In this document: positions 8,410 through 17,382 of the stretch, piece after piece
Numbering within the stretch: the stretch's first letter is position 1
Layout of the letters: every line of letters starts with the position of its first letter
Source of the DNA: CALKJU01 sp035326425
GTDB taxonomy: Bacteria > Pseudomonadota > Alphaproteobacteria > Geminicoccales > Geminicoccaceae
DNA: 64,000 nt
Direction of reading: 5' to 3'
Assembly: GCA_035326425.1 (NCBI GenBank)
Contig: DAOLFG010000012.1
Coordinates: forward strand, 1 to 64,000
Program-made: the position numbers and the translations under genes
The notes under the pieces: model-generated
Database searches by the model: none
What the model saw: the letters and a program-made list of their open reading frames with translations, nothing else
Told to the model about the DNA's origin: nothing

Positions 8410-9861
8410 GTGTCCAGGCGGCCGAACATCCTGTTCCTGTTCCCGGACCAGCTCCGCGCCGATTTCCTCGGCTGCTACGGCGCGGCGTTTGCCAGGACCC
8501 CGGCGATCGACGCGCTCGCGGCCGAGGGCATCGCCTACGAGCGCGCCGCCTCGATGCATCCGGTCTGCATTCCTGCGCGCGCCGCCCTGCTCACCGGCTG
8601 CAACGCGGTGTCGACGGGGGTGCTGACCAACAACTACTGGCTGAGGCCCGACCACGAGGCCTGCGGCATGCCGAGCTGGCCGACGCTGCTGTCCCAAGCC
8701 GGCTACCACACCGAGGGCATCGGCAAGATGCACTTCATCCCCTGGGACGATCCCGAGGGCTTCGCCCACCGCGTCGTCTCGGAGGACAAGCGCCACATCC
8801 ATATCCAGGACGACTATGCCGACTACCTCGCCGCCCACGGCCTGCAGAAGCGGCGCGGCTGGGACGAGGAGGGCTACACCGAATACCTGATGGCGTCGGT
8901 CAGCAGCATTCCCTACGAGCATCAGGTCGACGTCTGGTGCGGCCGCGAGGCGGTCCGGTTCCTCGAGACCTATGACGGCGACAGGCCGTTCGCCTGCATG
9001 GTGGCCTTCCCCGGCCCGCATGATCCCTACGACCCGCCGGCCGATTGGACGGAAAAGTTCGATCCGGCCGAGATGCCGCCGGCGCTGCCGCGCACCGCCG
9101 ATAGCGACGCCTTCCGCGACGAGCTGATCAAGTCGCATCGCGGCGGCTCGTCGCGCATCGACCTCGCGAATTTCCCGGATTCCACCAAGCGCCGGGTGCG
9201 CGCCCACTACTCGGCGCTGATCGCGATGATCGACGCCCAGGTCGGCGCCATCATGACGGCGCTGGCGAGGCGGCCCGATGCCGACAATACCATCGTCGTT
9301 TTGGCGGCCGACCATGGCGACTTCGTCGGTGACTACGAGTTCCTCGGCAAGAACCTGTTCTTCGACGCCGCCATGCACGTGCCGATGATCGTGCGGATCC
9401 CCGGCGGGCCGAAGGGGCAGCGTTCGCGCGAGCTGGTGACGGTGACGGATCTCTTCGCCACCTTCCTCGCCGTGGCGGGGGTCGCCAACGACACCGGCAA
9501 GGACTCCTACCCCATCCCGGCGCTGGCGCCGGAGGGAGCGCCCCGCCGGCGCTATGCGCTGGGTGCGGTGGGCAACGGCGTGTGCATCCAGGATGACCGC
9601 TGGCGGCTGTCGCGCTACGACAACGGCCTCGTCACGCTCTACGACCTCGACCTGCCGACGGCCGAGCAGGTGAACCTGATCGACGCGCCCGAAGCGCAGG
9701 CCGTGCGTGCCGAGCTGGACGCGGCGCTGACCGCCGAGCTGCTGAAGGCGGCGCAGGTGGGGTTCCGCGACAAGCGCTACCGCTACGTCACGATGACCGC
9801 CGGTCATCCGGCGCACGAGCGCGGCTGGCAGCGGCCCTATCCCTGGGACGGCATCGCCTGA
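8410..9861 (+). CDS. Sulfatase-family hydrolase (formylglycine type)
   Basis: A 483-residue member of the alkaline phosphatase-like sulfatase family, which hydrolyses sulfate (sometimes phosphate or phosphonate) monoesters. The activation motif CxPxR is intact as CIPARAALLTG, with the Cys that becomes formylglycine at about residue 53. The N-terminal metal motif reads FPDQLRADFLGCYG and the later one AADHGDFVGDYEFLGK. No secretion signal is visible. The start is taken as GTG 8410 (VSRRPNILF), matching how family members begin. GTGs at 8392 and 8398 are also in frame, and the first would overlap the upstream stop. No dedicated sulfatase-modifying enzyme lies in the window. Confidence 0.85.
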   Translation: MSRRPNILFLFPDQLRADFLGCYGAAFARTPAIDALAAEGIAYERAASMHPVCIPARAALLTGCNAVSTGVLTNNYWLRPDHEACGMPSWPTLLSQAGYHTEGIGKMHFIPWDDPEGFAHRVVSEDKRHIHIQDDYADYLAAHGLQKRRGWDEEGYTEYLMASVSSIPYEHQVDVWCGREAVRFLETYDGDRPFACMVAFPGPHDPYDPPADWTEKFDPAEMPPALPRTADSDAFRDELIKSHRGGSSRIDLANFPDSTKRRVRAHYSALIAMIDAQVGAIMTALARRPDADNTIVVLAADHGDFVGDYEFLGKNLFFDAAMHVPMIVRIPGGPKGQRSRELVTVTDLFATFLAVAGVANDTGKDSYPIPALAPEGAPRRRYALGAVGNGVCIQDDRWRLSRYDNGLVTLYDLDLPTAEQVNLIDAPEAQAVRAELDAALTAELLKAAQVGFRDKRYRYVTMTAGHPAHERGWQRPYPWDGIA

Positions 9862-9910
9862 GCGCCGGCGCCCGTTGACCGCCGGGCCGGCCGCCCGCAC
9901 ATAACCGGCC

Positions 9911-11806
9911 ATGACGGCCGACCCGGTCGAGCCCGCGCTCGACGCTCCACCGACGCCGGCACCGCTCAAGGGTGCGGCGCTGATCCGCTCGCTCCTGCCC
10001 AACATGCCGGACGCGCCCGGCGTGTACCGGATGCAGGACGAGAAGGGCGAGGTTCTCTACGTCGGCAAGGCCAAGTCGCTGCGCAAGCGGGTCTTCGCCT
10101 ACACCAAGATCGCGGCGCTGTCGGCGCGCCTCGCTCGCATGGTGTCGCTGACCCGGTCGATGGAGCTGGTGCGCACCGGCACCGAGGTCGAGGCGCTGCT
10201 GCTCGAAGCCAACATGATCAAGCGTTGGCGGCCGACCTTCAACATCGTGCTGCGCGACGACAAGAGCTTCCCCTACATCTCGCTGCGCACCTCCCACGCC
10301 TTCCCGCTGATCGGCAAGCACCGCGGCGCCAAGCGGCCGGGCACCGAATATTTCGGCCCGTTCGCGTCGGCGGGAGCGGTCAACGACACGCTCAACGCCC
10401 TGCTCAAGGCGTTCCCGCTGCGCTCCTGCCGCGACAGCATCTTCGAGAGCCGGACACGGCCCTGCCTGCAGTTCCAGATCAAGCGCTGCTCGGCCCCCTG
10501 CGTCGGGCGGATCTCGGAAGAAGCCTATGCCCGCATCGTCGATGAGGTGAAGGCGTTCCTGTGCGGCCGTTCCGGCGAGGTGCAGGAGCGGCTGAAAGCG
10601 GAGATGATGCAGGCCTCGGACGCGCTGGACTACGAGAAGGCGGCGGTGCTGCGCGACCGGCTCAAGGCCATGGCGCATATCCAGGCCCGCCAGGGCATCA
10701 ACACCGAATCGGTCGGCGACGCCGACGTCATCGCCGCCCACGCCGATGGCGGCCAAGTCTGCGTCCAGGTGTTCTTCTATCGGGACGGCCGCAACTACGG
10801 CAACCGCGCCTACTATCCGGCGCACACCGCCGACGCTACCACGGCCGAGATCGTCGAGGCCTTCGCCGCCCAGTTCTATGCTGAGCGGGCGCCGGCCCGC
10901 CTCGTGCTGCTGGCCGAGCCGCTGCCGCAGCAGGCGCTGCTGGCCGAGGCGCTGTCGCTCAAGGCCGGGCGCAGGGTCGAGCTGGCGATCCCGCAGCGCG
11001 GCGACAAGCGGCAGCTGGTCGAGATCGCCCAGGCCAACGCCCGCTCGGCGCTGGCGCGGCGGCTGGCCGAGAGCTCGAGCCAGGCGATGCTCCTGGAGAA
11101 GCTGGCCGACGTGCTGGACCTGCCCGAGGTGCCACGGCGGATCGAGGTCTACGACAACAGCCACATCCAGGGCAGCCACGCCATCGGCGCCTTCATCGTC
11201 TCGGGTGCCGAGGGCTTCGACAGGCGGCAGTACCGCACCTTCAACATCAAGGGCTCCGAGCTGACCCCCGGCGACGACTTCGCCATGATGCGGGAGGTGC
11301 TGGGCCGCCGCTTCGGCCGGCTGGTGCGCGAGGACCCCGAGCGCCAGGGCGGCGGCTGGCCGGACCTCGTGATCATCGACGGCGGCCAGGGCCAGCTGTC
11401 GGCGGCGATCGAGATCCTGGGCGAGATCGGCATCACCGACCTGCCGCTGGTGGCGGTCGCCAAGGGTCCCGACCGCAACGCTGGTCGCGAACGTTTCTTC
11501 CTCCCGGGGCGCGAGCCGATCGCGCTGGACCCGAAGGACCCGGTCCTCTACCTTGTGCAACGTTTGCGCGACGAGGCGCACCGGTTCGCCATCGCCACCC
11601 ATCGCGGCCGCCGCGCGGGTGCGATCTCGCGCTCGGCGTTGGACCGCGTGCCGGGCATCGGCGCCAAGCGCAAGAAGGCGCTGCTGAGCCATTTCGGCTC
11701 GGCGGAGGGGGTGCGGCAGGCCGGCCTGCAGGACCTCGAGCGGGTGCCGGGTATAAGCAGGACCGTGGCCAGGACGATCCACGATCATTTCCACGAGAGT
11801 GGCTGA
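9911..11806 (+). CDS. uvrC: Excinuclease ABC subunit C
   Basis: The 631-residue nuclease subunit of UvrABC nucleotide excision repair. In order: a GIY-YIG nuclease domain from about residue 35 (PGVYRMQDEKGEVLYVGKAK); a UVR motif near residue 230 that contacts UvrB (LDYEKAAVLRDRLKAM); the RNase H-like second nuclease domain (VYDNSHIQGSH and IIDGGQGQLSAA); and C-terminal helix-hairpin-helix repeats (VPGIGAKRKKALLSHF, VPGISRTVARTI). Length and domain order are standard. It is followed closely by pgsA, a common arrangement in proteobacteria. Confidence 0.96.
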   Translation: MTADPVEPALDAPPTPAPLKGAALIRSLLPNMPDAPGVYRMQDEKGEVLYVGKAKSLRKRVFAYTKIAALSARLARMVSLTRSMELVRTGTEVEALLLEANMIKRWRPTFNIVLRDDKSFPYISLRTSHAFPLIGKHRGAKRPGTEYFGPFASAGAVNDTLNALLKAFPLRSCRDSIFESRTRPCLQFQIKRCSAPCVGRISEEAYARIVDEVKAFLCGRSGEVQERLKAEMMQASDALDYEKAAVLRDRLKAMAHIQARQGINTESVGDADVIAAHADGGQVCVQVFFYRDGRNYGNRAYYPAHTADATTAEIVEAFAAQFYAERAPARLVLLAEPLPQQALLAEALSLKAGRRVELAIPQRGDKRQLVEIAQANARSALARRLAESSSQAMLLEKLADVLDLPEVPRRIEVYDNSHIQGSHAIGAFIVSGAEGFDRRQYRTFNIKGSELTPGDDFAMMREVLGRRFGRLVREDPERQGGGWPDLVIIDGGQGQLSAAIEILGEIGITDLPLVAVAKGPDRNAGRERFFLPGREPIALDPKDPVLYLVQRLRDEAHRFAIATHRGRRAGAISRSALDRVPGIGAKRKKALLSHFGSAEGVRQAGLQDLERVPGISRTVARTIHDHFHESG

Positions 11807-11821
11807 GGTGATTCGCCGCCG

Positions 11822-12418
11822 ATGCTGACCAACCCGCCGAATTTGCTGACCGTGAGCCGGGTGCTGATGATCCCGGTGCTGGTGGCGCTGTTCTACGTCG
11901 AGGGCGACTGGGCGCGCTGGCTGGCCTGCGTCGTGTTCACCATCGCCGCCACCACCGACTTCATCGACGGCTACATGGCCCGGCAGATGAAGATGCAGTC
12001 GCGCTTCGGCCGCTGGCTCGACCCGGTCGCCGACAAGCTGCTGGTGGGGGCCACGGTGGTGATGCTGGTCGGCTTCGGCCGCGCCCCGCTGCTGCCGGCG
12101 CTGGTGATCATCCTGCGCGAGATCATGGTCTCGGGCCTGCGCGAGTACATGGCCGAGGTCAGCGTCGGCCTGCCGGTGAGCCGGCTGGCGAAGTGGAAGA
12201 CGGCGGTGCAGATGGTCGCCATCGGCTTCCTCATCGTCGGCGACGCCGGGCCGGAATGGCTGCATGTCGCCTGGATCGGCTGGGCCGGCCTGTGGCTCGC
12301 CGCCGTGCTCACCCTGATCACCGGCTGGGACTACCTGCAGGCGGGCCTGCGCCACATGCTGGGGCGCGACGCCCAGGCAGCCTCGATCGAGGGCAAGGGT
12401 GCTCCGGCCGCCCGCTGA
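11822..12418 (+). CDS. pgsA: CDP-diacylglycerol-glycerol-3-phosphate 3-phosphatidyltransferase
   Basis: A 198-residue integral membrane enzyme that commits CDP-diacylglycerol to phosphatidylglycerol and cardiolipin synthesis. The CDP-alcohol phosphotransferase signature is complete: DFIDGYMAR, eight residues, then GRWLDPVADK, giving the four aspartates that bind Mg2+ and substrate. Several hydrophobic helices follow. It begins only 15 bases after uvrC, and moaD starts 12 bases after its stop, so uvrC-pgsA-moaD-moaE is likely one transcript. Confidence 0.95.
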   Translation: MLTNPPNLLTVSRVLMIPVLVALFYVEGDWARWLACVVFTIAATTDFIDGYMARQMKMQSRFGRWLDPVADKLLVGATVVMLVGFGRAPLLPALVIILREIMVSGLREYMAEVSVGLPVSRLAKWKTAVQMVAIGFLIVGDAGPEWLHVAWIGWAGLWLAAVLTLITGWDYLQAGLRHMLGRDAQAASIEGKGAPAAR

Positions 12419-12430
12419 GCGACGCAGATC

Positions 12431-12682
12431 ATGAGAATCCGCTACTTCGCCTGGCTGCGCCAGCGGACGCGCTGCTCCGAGGAGCAGGTCGACCCGCCGG
12501 CCTCGGTCACCACCGTGGCGGCCCTGGCCGAATGGCTGGGGACACGCCATCCGGGTCTGGCCGAGGCGCTGGCATCGCCCGGCGTGGTGCGCTTCGCCGT
12601 CAACCAGCAGGCGGTCGACGGCGACGCGCCGGTGGCTCCCGGCGACGAGGTCGCCTTCTTCCCGCCGGTCACCGGCGGCTGA
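12431..12682 (+). CDS. moaD: Molybdopterin synthase sulfur-carrier subunit
   Basis: An 83-residue ubiquitin-fold protein that ends in the required Gly-Gly (PPVTGG), whose C-terminal thiocarboxylate donates sulfur to precursor Z in molybdenum cofactor synthesis. The N-terminus (MRIRYFAWLRQRTRCSEE) is typical. It sits immediately upstream of moaE, its partner in the heterotetrameric synthase, with a seven-base gap. Confidence 0.95.
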   Translation: MRIRYFAWLRQRTRCSEEQVDPPASVTTVAALAEWLGTRHPGLAEALASPGVVRFAVNQQAVDGDAPVAPGDEVAFFPPVTGG

Positions 12683-12689
12683 GCGGCCC

Positions 12690-13151
12690 GTGACCGTACG
12701 GGTCCAGGCCGAGCCGTTCGATCCGGGGGCGGAGACGGCGGCCTTCGCCGCCGGCGGCCACGATTCCGGCGGCATCGCCAGCTTCCTCGGCCTCGTCCGC
12801 GGCCATCACCACGGCACACCCGTGCTGGCGATGACGCTCGAGCACTATCCGGGCATGACCGAGAAGGCGCTGGCTGGCATCGAGGCCGAGGCCCGCCGCC
12901 GCTGGCCGCTCGACGACGTGCTCTTGATCCACCGCCACGGCCGCATGCTGCCGGGCGAGCCGATCGTGCTGGTGCTGACCGCCTCGGCGCACCGCGCGGC
13001 GGCGCTGGATGCCTGCGCCTTCCTGATCGACTGGCTGAAGACCAGGGCACCGTTCTGGAAGCTCGAGGAGACCCCGGACGGCGAGCGCTGGGTTGAGGCG
13101 CGGGCGAGCGACGACGAGGCGGCGGAGAAGTGGACGGAAGCCGCAAAATAG
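12690..13151 (+). CDS. moaE: Molybdopterin synthase catalytic subunit
   Basis: A 153-residue MoaE, which receives sulfur from MoaD to make the molybdopterin dithiolene. Family landmarks are GGIASFLGLVRG, the LEHYPGM segment, IHRHGRMLPGE, and the active-site lysine region KTRAPFWKLEE. The start is GTG at 12690, shortly after the moaD stop. The last residues (DEAAEKWTEAAK) form a charged tail. It ends just before a hairpin shared with the convergent RTX gene. Confidence 0.94.
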   Translation: MTVRVQAEPFDPGAETAAFAAGGHDSGGIASFLGLVRGHHHGTPVLAMTLEHYPGMTEKALAGIEAEARRRWPLDDVLLIHRHGRMLPGEPIVLVLTASAHRAAALDACAFLIDWLKTRAPFWKLEETPDGERWVEARASDDEAAEKWTEAAK

Positions 13152-13156
13152 AGAGA

Positions 13157-13187
13157 GGCCGTGGCCGGCGACCCGCCGACCACGGCC
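13157..13187 (-). terminator. Hairpin between convergent moaE and RTX genes
   Basis: An 8-bp outer stem (GGCCGTGG with CCACGGCC) and a 5-bp inner stem (CGGCG with CGCCG) separated by one mismatch, with a 3-base loop. Read on the minus strand it is followed by TCTCTCTATTTT, a T-rich tract expected of an intrinsic terminator for the RTX gene. On the plus strand the tract is poor. Confidence 0.5.
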
Positions 13188-13194
13188 ATGGAAA

Positions 13195-14325
13195 TCAAAG
13201 GAGGAAGTCGCTGGCGGTCAATCCGAGGCCCACGCCGTCGAGCTGGATCTCGAAATCGGCCGCCGCATCGTCATCGGTGTTGCCGCGCACGACCGTGCTG
13301 CCGCCGCTCTCGAAGAAGCCGAGCTCGCCGGTGCCGGGCGCATCCTCGCCGACGAAGACGAAGGCCTCGTTGACGAGGATCGTCGAAAGATCGGCGTCGA
13401 TGCCGGCGAGGTTGATCCTGTCGTCCTCCGTCCCGGCAAAGTCGATGATGCGGTCGCGATTGCCCTTGCCGACGCCGGTATCGTAGACGGCACCGCCGGC
13501 GAACACGCTGTCGTCGAAGTCGAAGCGGTCGGCGCCGGCGCCACCGGCGAGAAAGTCACGGCCGAGGCCGGCGTCGATCGTGTCGTTGCCGGCGCCGCCG
13601 GAAAGGCTGTCGTTGCCGCCGCTGCTGGAAAGATCGTCGTCGCCAGCACCGCCGAAGAGCCGGCCTTCGCCCAGGACCGAGACGATGTCGTTGCCGTCGC
13701 CGCCGAACGCCCGGTCGCGGCCGGCACCGCCGAAAATGTCGTCGTCGCCGATCCCGCCATAGACGAGGTCGTCGCCATTGCCGCCGATATCGTCGGCGAG
13801 CAGCCGGTCGTCTCCGGCACCGCCGTAGAGCGTGTCATCGTCGTCGGCAGCCCCCGAGATCTCGTCGTTGCCGAGCAGCACGTCGTTGTCGGCGCCGCCG
13901 TACAGCGCGTCGTTGCCGGTGCTGCCGACGAGCTGGTCGATGCCCGATCCGCCGTACAGCCTGTCCCTGCCGTCGTCGCCACGCAGGAAATCGTCGCCCG
14001 CCTCGCCGCGCAGGTCGTCGTCGTCGTTGCCGCCGACGATAGCGTCCTCCCCATTGCCGCCATACACCACGTCGCGGCCGTCGCCGCCGGACATGACCTT
14101 GTCGTTGCCTTCACCGCCGAACAGGGTGTCGTCGCCGGCATCGCCGTTGATGCTTCTGTCGTTCCCGTCCCCACCGAACAGGTGGTCGTCTCCGGCGCCG
14201 CCGGATAGCGTGTCGATCTCGCCGCCGCCGAACAGCGCGTCGTTCCCGTTCAGGCCGAAGATCGCGTCGGGGTCGGCTGTCCCGATGATGGTGTCCGGGC
14301 CGTTGGTTCCGATGAGAGTTGCCAT
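13195..14325 (-). CDS. RTX (hemolysin-type) calcium-binding repeat protein
   Basis: A 376-residue acidic protein made largely of glycine/aspartate nonapeptide repeats (GGxGxDxLx), such as LFGGAGDDDL, LSGGAGNDTI and LYGGAGDDRL, running from about residue 5 to 290. Such repeats bind Ca2+ as a beta-roll after secretion by a type I system. A non-repeat C-terminal region of roughly 85 residues (after GADRFDFDDS) resembles the usual terminal domain with the secretion signal. There is no catalytic domain, so it may be a surface or matrix protein. The start at 14325 (MATLIGTNGPDTI) has GGAG nine bases upstream. No type I exporter genes are adjacent; the ABC exporter 10 kb away is not of that type. 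Confidence 0.85.
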   Translation of the reverse strand: MATLIGTNGPDTIIGTADPDAIFGLNGNDALFGGGEIDTLSGGAGDDHLFGGDGNDRSINGDAGDDTLFGGEGNDKVMSGGDGRDVVYGGNGEDAIVGGNDDDDLRGEAGDDFLRGDDGRDRLYGGSGIDQLVGSTGNDALYGGADNDVLLGNDEISGAADDDDTLYGGAGDDRLLADDIGGNGDDLVYGGIGDDDIFGGAGRDRAFGGDGNDIVSVLGEGRLFGGAGDDDLSSSGGNDSLSGGAGNDTIDAGLGRDFLAGGAGADRFDFDDSVFAGGAVYDTGVGKGNRDRIIDFAGTEDDRINLAGIDADLSTILVNEAFVFVGEDAPGTGELGFFESGGSTVVRGNTDDDAAADFEIQLDGVGLGLTASDFLL

Positions 14326-14546
14326 GATCCATACTCCGCAGGTTGGTGGCGGGGCGGCTGCCCAAGAAAGTCGAGGGCTGCCACCCGGGGCATCGCTGGG
14401 AGCGGGGCTGTCGGCCGCGATCGAGTGGCGCAGCCTTGTTCCGACAGGATTCTGAGTCGTAGAGGCAGGGGAGTCCGTGAGGTGCCTCACAATCCGCCCA
14501 TGACCCTACTCGCGGTGGCCGGGCATGGCCGGCTGCGTACCGAGGC

Positions 14547-15374
14547 TCACTTCGTGCCAACCCCGATGTTGATGGGGTTGGTCAGGGCCGCGGAGCCGTC
14601 ACCGCCGGCGCGATCGCGAACGAGCGTTTCCAGCGCGTGTCGGATCGCATCTCGCTCGCGGTTCTCCAGGCTCAGCCCACCGAGAACCGTTTCGACGATC
14701 GGATTGCTCCATATCAGCCAGTCCCACAGCTCCTTGCCGGTCTGGAACTCCAAGGTCTCCGTGATGGTCTCGACCTCGACGTCTCTCAGCCCGGCGGCGG
14801 CGAGCTCCCTGCGCAGCTTCCGCGGGTCCTGCAGCTGGAAGGGAAGCGGAGGAGGATCCATGGGCGGCCCGGTGAAACCGGGGCGAACAGACTGGATGGC
14901 ACGCACGAAGAGCGCGAAGAACTCGATCTCGCGCGGATCGCCATAGACATTCATCAGCACCCGGCCGCCGGGCCGCACGACGCGCGCCATCTCGCGGATG
15001 CCTCTCGGCATGTCCGCAAACAGCATGACGCCGAATTGCGATCCGGCCATGTCGAAGCTGTCGTCGTCCAGCTCCAGCGCATGCCCGTCCATGACACGGG
15101 TCTCGATGGCGAGCCCCTCCTGGCGCGCGCGCTCTTCGAGCCGCTCGAGCATGACGGCGGACTGATCCGTGGCGAGAACCCGCGCGCCGAGGCGCGCCGC
15201 CGGGATGCCGAGGGCACCGCTGCCGGCCGCCACGTCAAGGAAGCGCATGCCCGCGCGGAGTCCGGCACGGCGGAGGCCTTCGTTGCCCAGCCACATGTGC
15301 GTGGGCGTGACGTTGCGGTCGTAGCCCGGCGCGATCCTGTCCCACGCGGCCCGTGTCTCCATATGAATGGTCAT
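14547..15374 (-). CDS. Class I SAM-dependent methyltransferase
   Basis: A 275-residue protein with a class I methyltransferase core. Motif I is FLDVAAGSGALGIPAARLGA at about residues 45-64, followed by an acidic residue at strand 2 (VLATDQSAVM), MDGHALELDDDSFDM, and ARVVRPGGRVLMNVYG. The start at 15374 has an excellent site (AAAGGAGGAG). It lies downstream of the LuxR-type regulator in the same direction with a 123-base gap and may be controlled by it. The substrate is unknown; it resembles UbiE-like small-molecule methyltransferases. Confidence 0.82.
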   Translation of the reverse strand: MTIHMETRAAWDRIAPGYDRNVTPTHMWLGNEGLRRAGLRAGMRFLDVAAGSGALGIPAARLGARVLATDQSAVMLERLEERARQEGLAIETRVMDGHALELDDDSFDMAGSQFGVMLFADMPRGIREMARVVRPGGRVLMNVYGDPREIEFFALFVRAIQSVRPGFTGPPMDPPPLPFQLQDPRKLRRELAAAGLRDVEVETITETLEFQTGKELWDWLIWSNPIVETVLGGLSLENRERDAIRHALETLVRDRAGGDGSAALTNPINIGVGTK

Positions 15375-15497
15375 GCGGCTCCTCCTTTGTTCCGCAGACG
15401 ATGCTACGGGAGAAGGCCAGTGCCGCGCTTCGGGCGAACCCCCCAGTTCGCGCCGAGCCAGAACGTGGGTGATTTTACCCAGACGTGGTGGGACGGA

Positions 15498-17180
15498 TCA
15501 GATGAGCTTGTGCTCGTAGGCGTAGGCCGTTGCCGCAGCCCGCGAGGGGACGTCGAGCTTGGTGAGCATATTGCTCACATGCCGGTCGACGGTCTTCTCG
15601 CTCAACGACAGCTCGGCGGCGATCGCCTTGTTGGTATTGCCGGCGGCGACCAGGCGAAGGACCTGCAGCTCGCGCGGTGTCAGCCCATGCGGGCGGCCCG
15701 ACGTCGCATCTCTTGCGGACGAGTCGATATGGGCGAGGTCGGGTGCGGCTCCGAGCCGTTCGAACAAGGCCCTGGCAGCTTCCAGCTCCAGCCTGCCGCC
15801 ATCGTCGTCTCCAAGTGAGCGATAGGCCTCTCCCAACAGCACACGCACGCGTGCCACCGCATACGGTACATCGAGGCGCTGCCACAACTCGAAGGCTCGG
15901 CGTAGGGAGCCGAGCGCGGCTCGAGCGTCGCCTTCGGCCAGCTCGACCGACCCGCGGCCGTGCGCCGCCATCGCGGCCACGGCTGCCGCGTCGAAGCTCT
16001 CGGCCATCTCTTCCAGCTCGCGGCAAGCCGTGCGCGCCTCCTCGACATTGTCCACGGCCAACATGATCTCGATGCAGGCAGGCAGCAGCCGCGTGCGCTC
16101 CAGCCGGCTCATCGTCGTGCTCACGAGACGACGAATCGCACTGGCCGCCGTGTTGGGATCCCCTTGCGCCAGTCGCAACAGCGCCAGCCCAGGCTGCGGT
16201 TCCAGGCCTGCCTGACTGGCATTTCGATACGCCCTCTCCGCCGCCACGAACTCTCCACGAAGGCGGTGCACCTCCGCCTGCTGGTAGAACGCCGCGGCCG
16301 TTGCCAGCCGGTTGGCGCCCTTCGAACGCTCGCGGGCGCGCCGCGCCTCCTCGATCGCAGCGCGCCAGGCACCGCGCAACTGCATGATCTCGGCGCGATG
16401 CACCAGGCAGACGCCGGTGAAGGCAACAATCTGTGGTTGTCCCTCGCACCATTGCGTCAGGGCCGACGTCCATTCGCGGGCGCGGTCCAACGCGTATACC
16501 TGCTGACAGGCCTCGATCACGCTGCAGTAGATCAGACCGGTCATGAGGGGCGACAGCTCCCCGGCGGTGACCGCGACCATGGCCTCGTCCAGCAGGGCCA
16601 GTCCTTCCGCGATCTGCCCCTGCTGGATCTGAATTCGACCCTGCTCATGTCGGGCGCAGGCGACCAGGTCCGCCTCCCGGCAGCGCTCACCGATTTCGGC
16701 CGCGCTGGCGGCGACATCGTATGCGGCCGCGTGGTCACCAACGGCAAGGTGCTGATCCACGAGCGGCAGGAGCAGATAGCCCCGCTCGGCACAGTCATCC
16801 TCATGACCTTCGAGCAGCCGCTGGGCACGCGCGAGCCATCCGGTCGCACGGCCCGTCTCGCCGCGGAGGAACAGCCGCAAACCCAGCCAGAATGCGCAAC
16901 GTACGGCGCGGATACGCCGGCCGGCTTCGAGATGGGCGTGAAAGGCGCGCTCCTGCACCGCGAGATATTCGTCGTCCCGGCCGATGAGATAGGCCGACAT
17001 CGCCAACAGCTCGAGATCGTCGGCTTCCAGCCCGGCTGCGCGATCGGCGAGCAGGAACGCCTGGTAGGCGTCACCCCAGGCACGGTGCTCGTAGCAGCTG
17101 CGGCCGCGCTCGAGCTCATCCGGCTCGGCGCCTCCAGCGTTCGGGTAGCGCCTATCCACCTCGCTATCGCCCGATGTCAC
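15498..17180 (-). CDS. LuxR-family transcriptional regulator with TPR-like helical repeats
   Basis: A 560-residue protein whose last 65 residues form a LuxR/GerE DNA-binding domain (LTPRELQVLRLVAAGNTNKA, then SEKTVDRHVSNMLTKLDV). The preceding ~480 residues are alanine-rich amphipathic helices typical of tetratricopeptide repeats. There is no receiver domain, autoinducer domain or P-loop, so it is not a MalT-type STAND protein. The start is a GTG. It is divergent from the MFS gene at 17383, and the shared ~200-base upstream region is the natural place for its target sites. Likely targets are the methyltransferase and RTX genes downstream, which is inference only. Confidence 0.8.
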   Translation of the reverse strand: MTSGDSEVDRRYPNAGGAEPDELERGRSCYEHRAWGDAYQAFLLADRAAGLEADDLELLAMSAYLIGRDDEYLAVQERAFHAHLEAGRRIRAVRCAFWLGLRLFLRGETGRATGWLARAQRLLEGHEDDCAERGYLLLPLVDQHLAVGDHAAAYDVAASAAEIGERCREADLVACARHEQGRIQIQQGQIAEGLALLDEAMVAVTAGELSPLMTGLIYCSVIEACQQVYALDRAREWTSALTQWCEGQPQIVAFTGVCLVHRAEIMQLRGAWRAAIEEARRARERSKGANRLATAAAFYQQAEVHRLRGEFVAAERAYRNASQAGLEPQPGLALLRLAQGDPNTAASAIRRLVSTTMSRLERTRLLPACIEIMLAVDNVEEARTACRELEEMAESFDAAAVAAMAAHGRGSVELAEGDARAALGSLRRAFELWQRLDVPYAVARVRVLLGEAYRSLGDDDGGRLELEAARALFERLGAAPDLAHIDSSARDATSGRPHGLTPRELQVLRLVAAGNTNKAIAAELSLSEKTVDRHVSNMLTKLDVPSRAAATAYAYEHKLI

Positions 17181-17382
17181 ATCCCGATCAGGAAGAGCTC
17201 AGCAGATCGAGGAGCCGCGAGGACGACCGCGCCGGCCCACCGTGAGATCCTGCTCGACCCGGTGCAGGTGCAGTCCTGACCTGCCGCATCCGCATGGCGA
17301 GTCTGGTAGCGTCGTCCAGACATTACAGTTAAGTCACGTTTCCGCGTCGCCAACGGCGATCCGGAATCAGAAGGGCGGGTCG

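Noticed and set aside
13093..14208. Long valine/alanine-rich frame opposite the RTX gene
   Set aside because: It is the regular complement of the glycine/aspartate repeat codons and has no ribosome site or family match.
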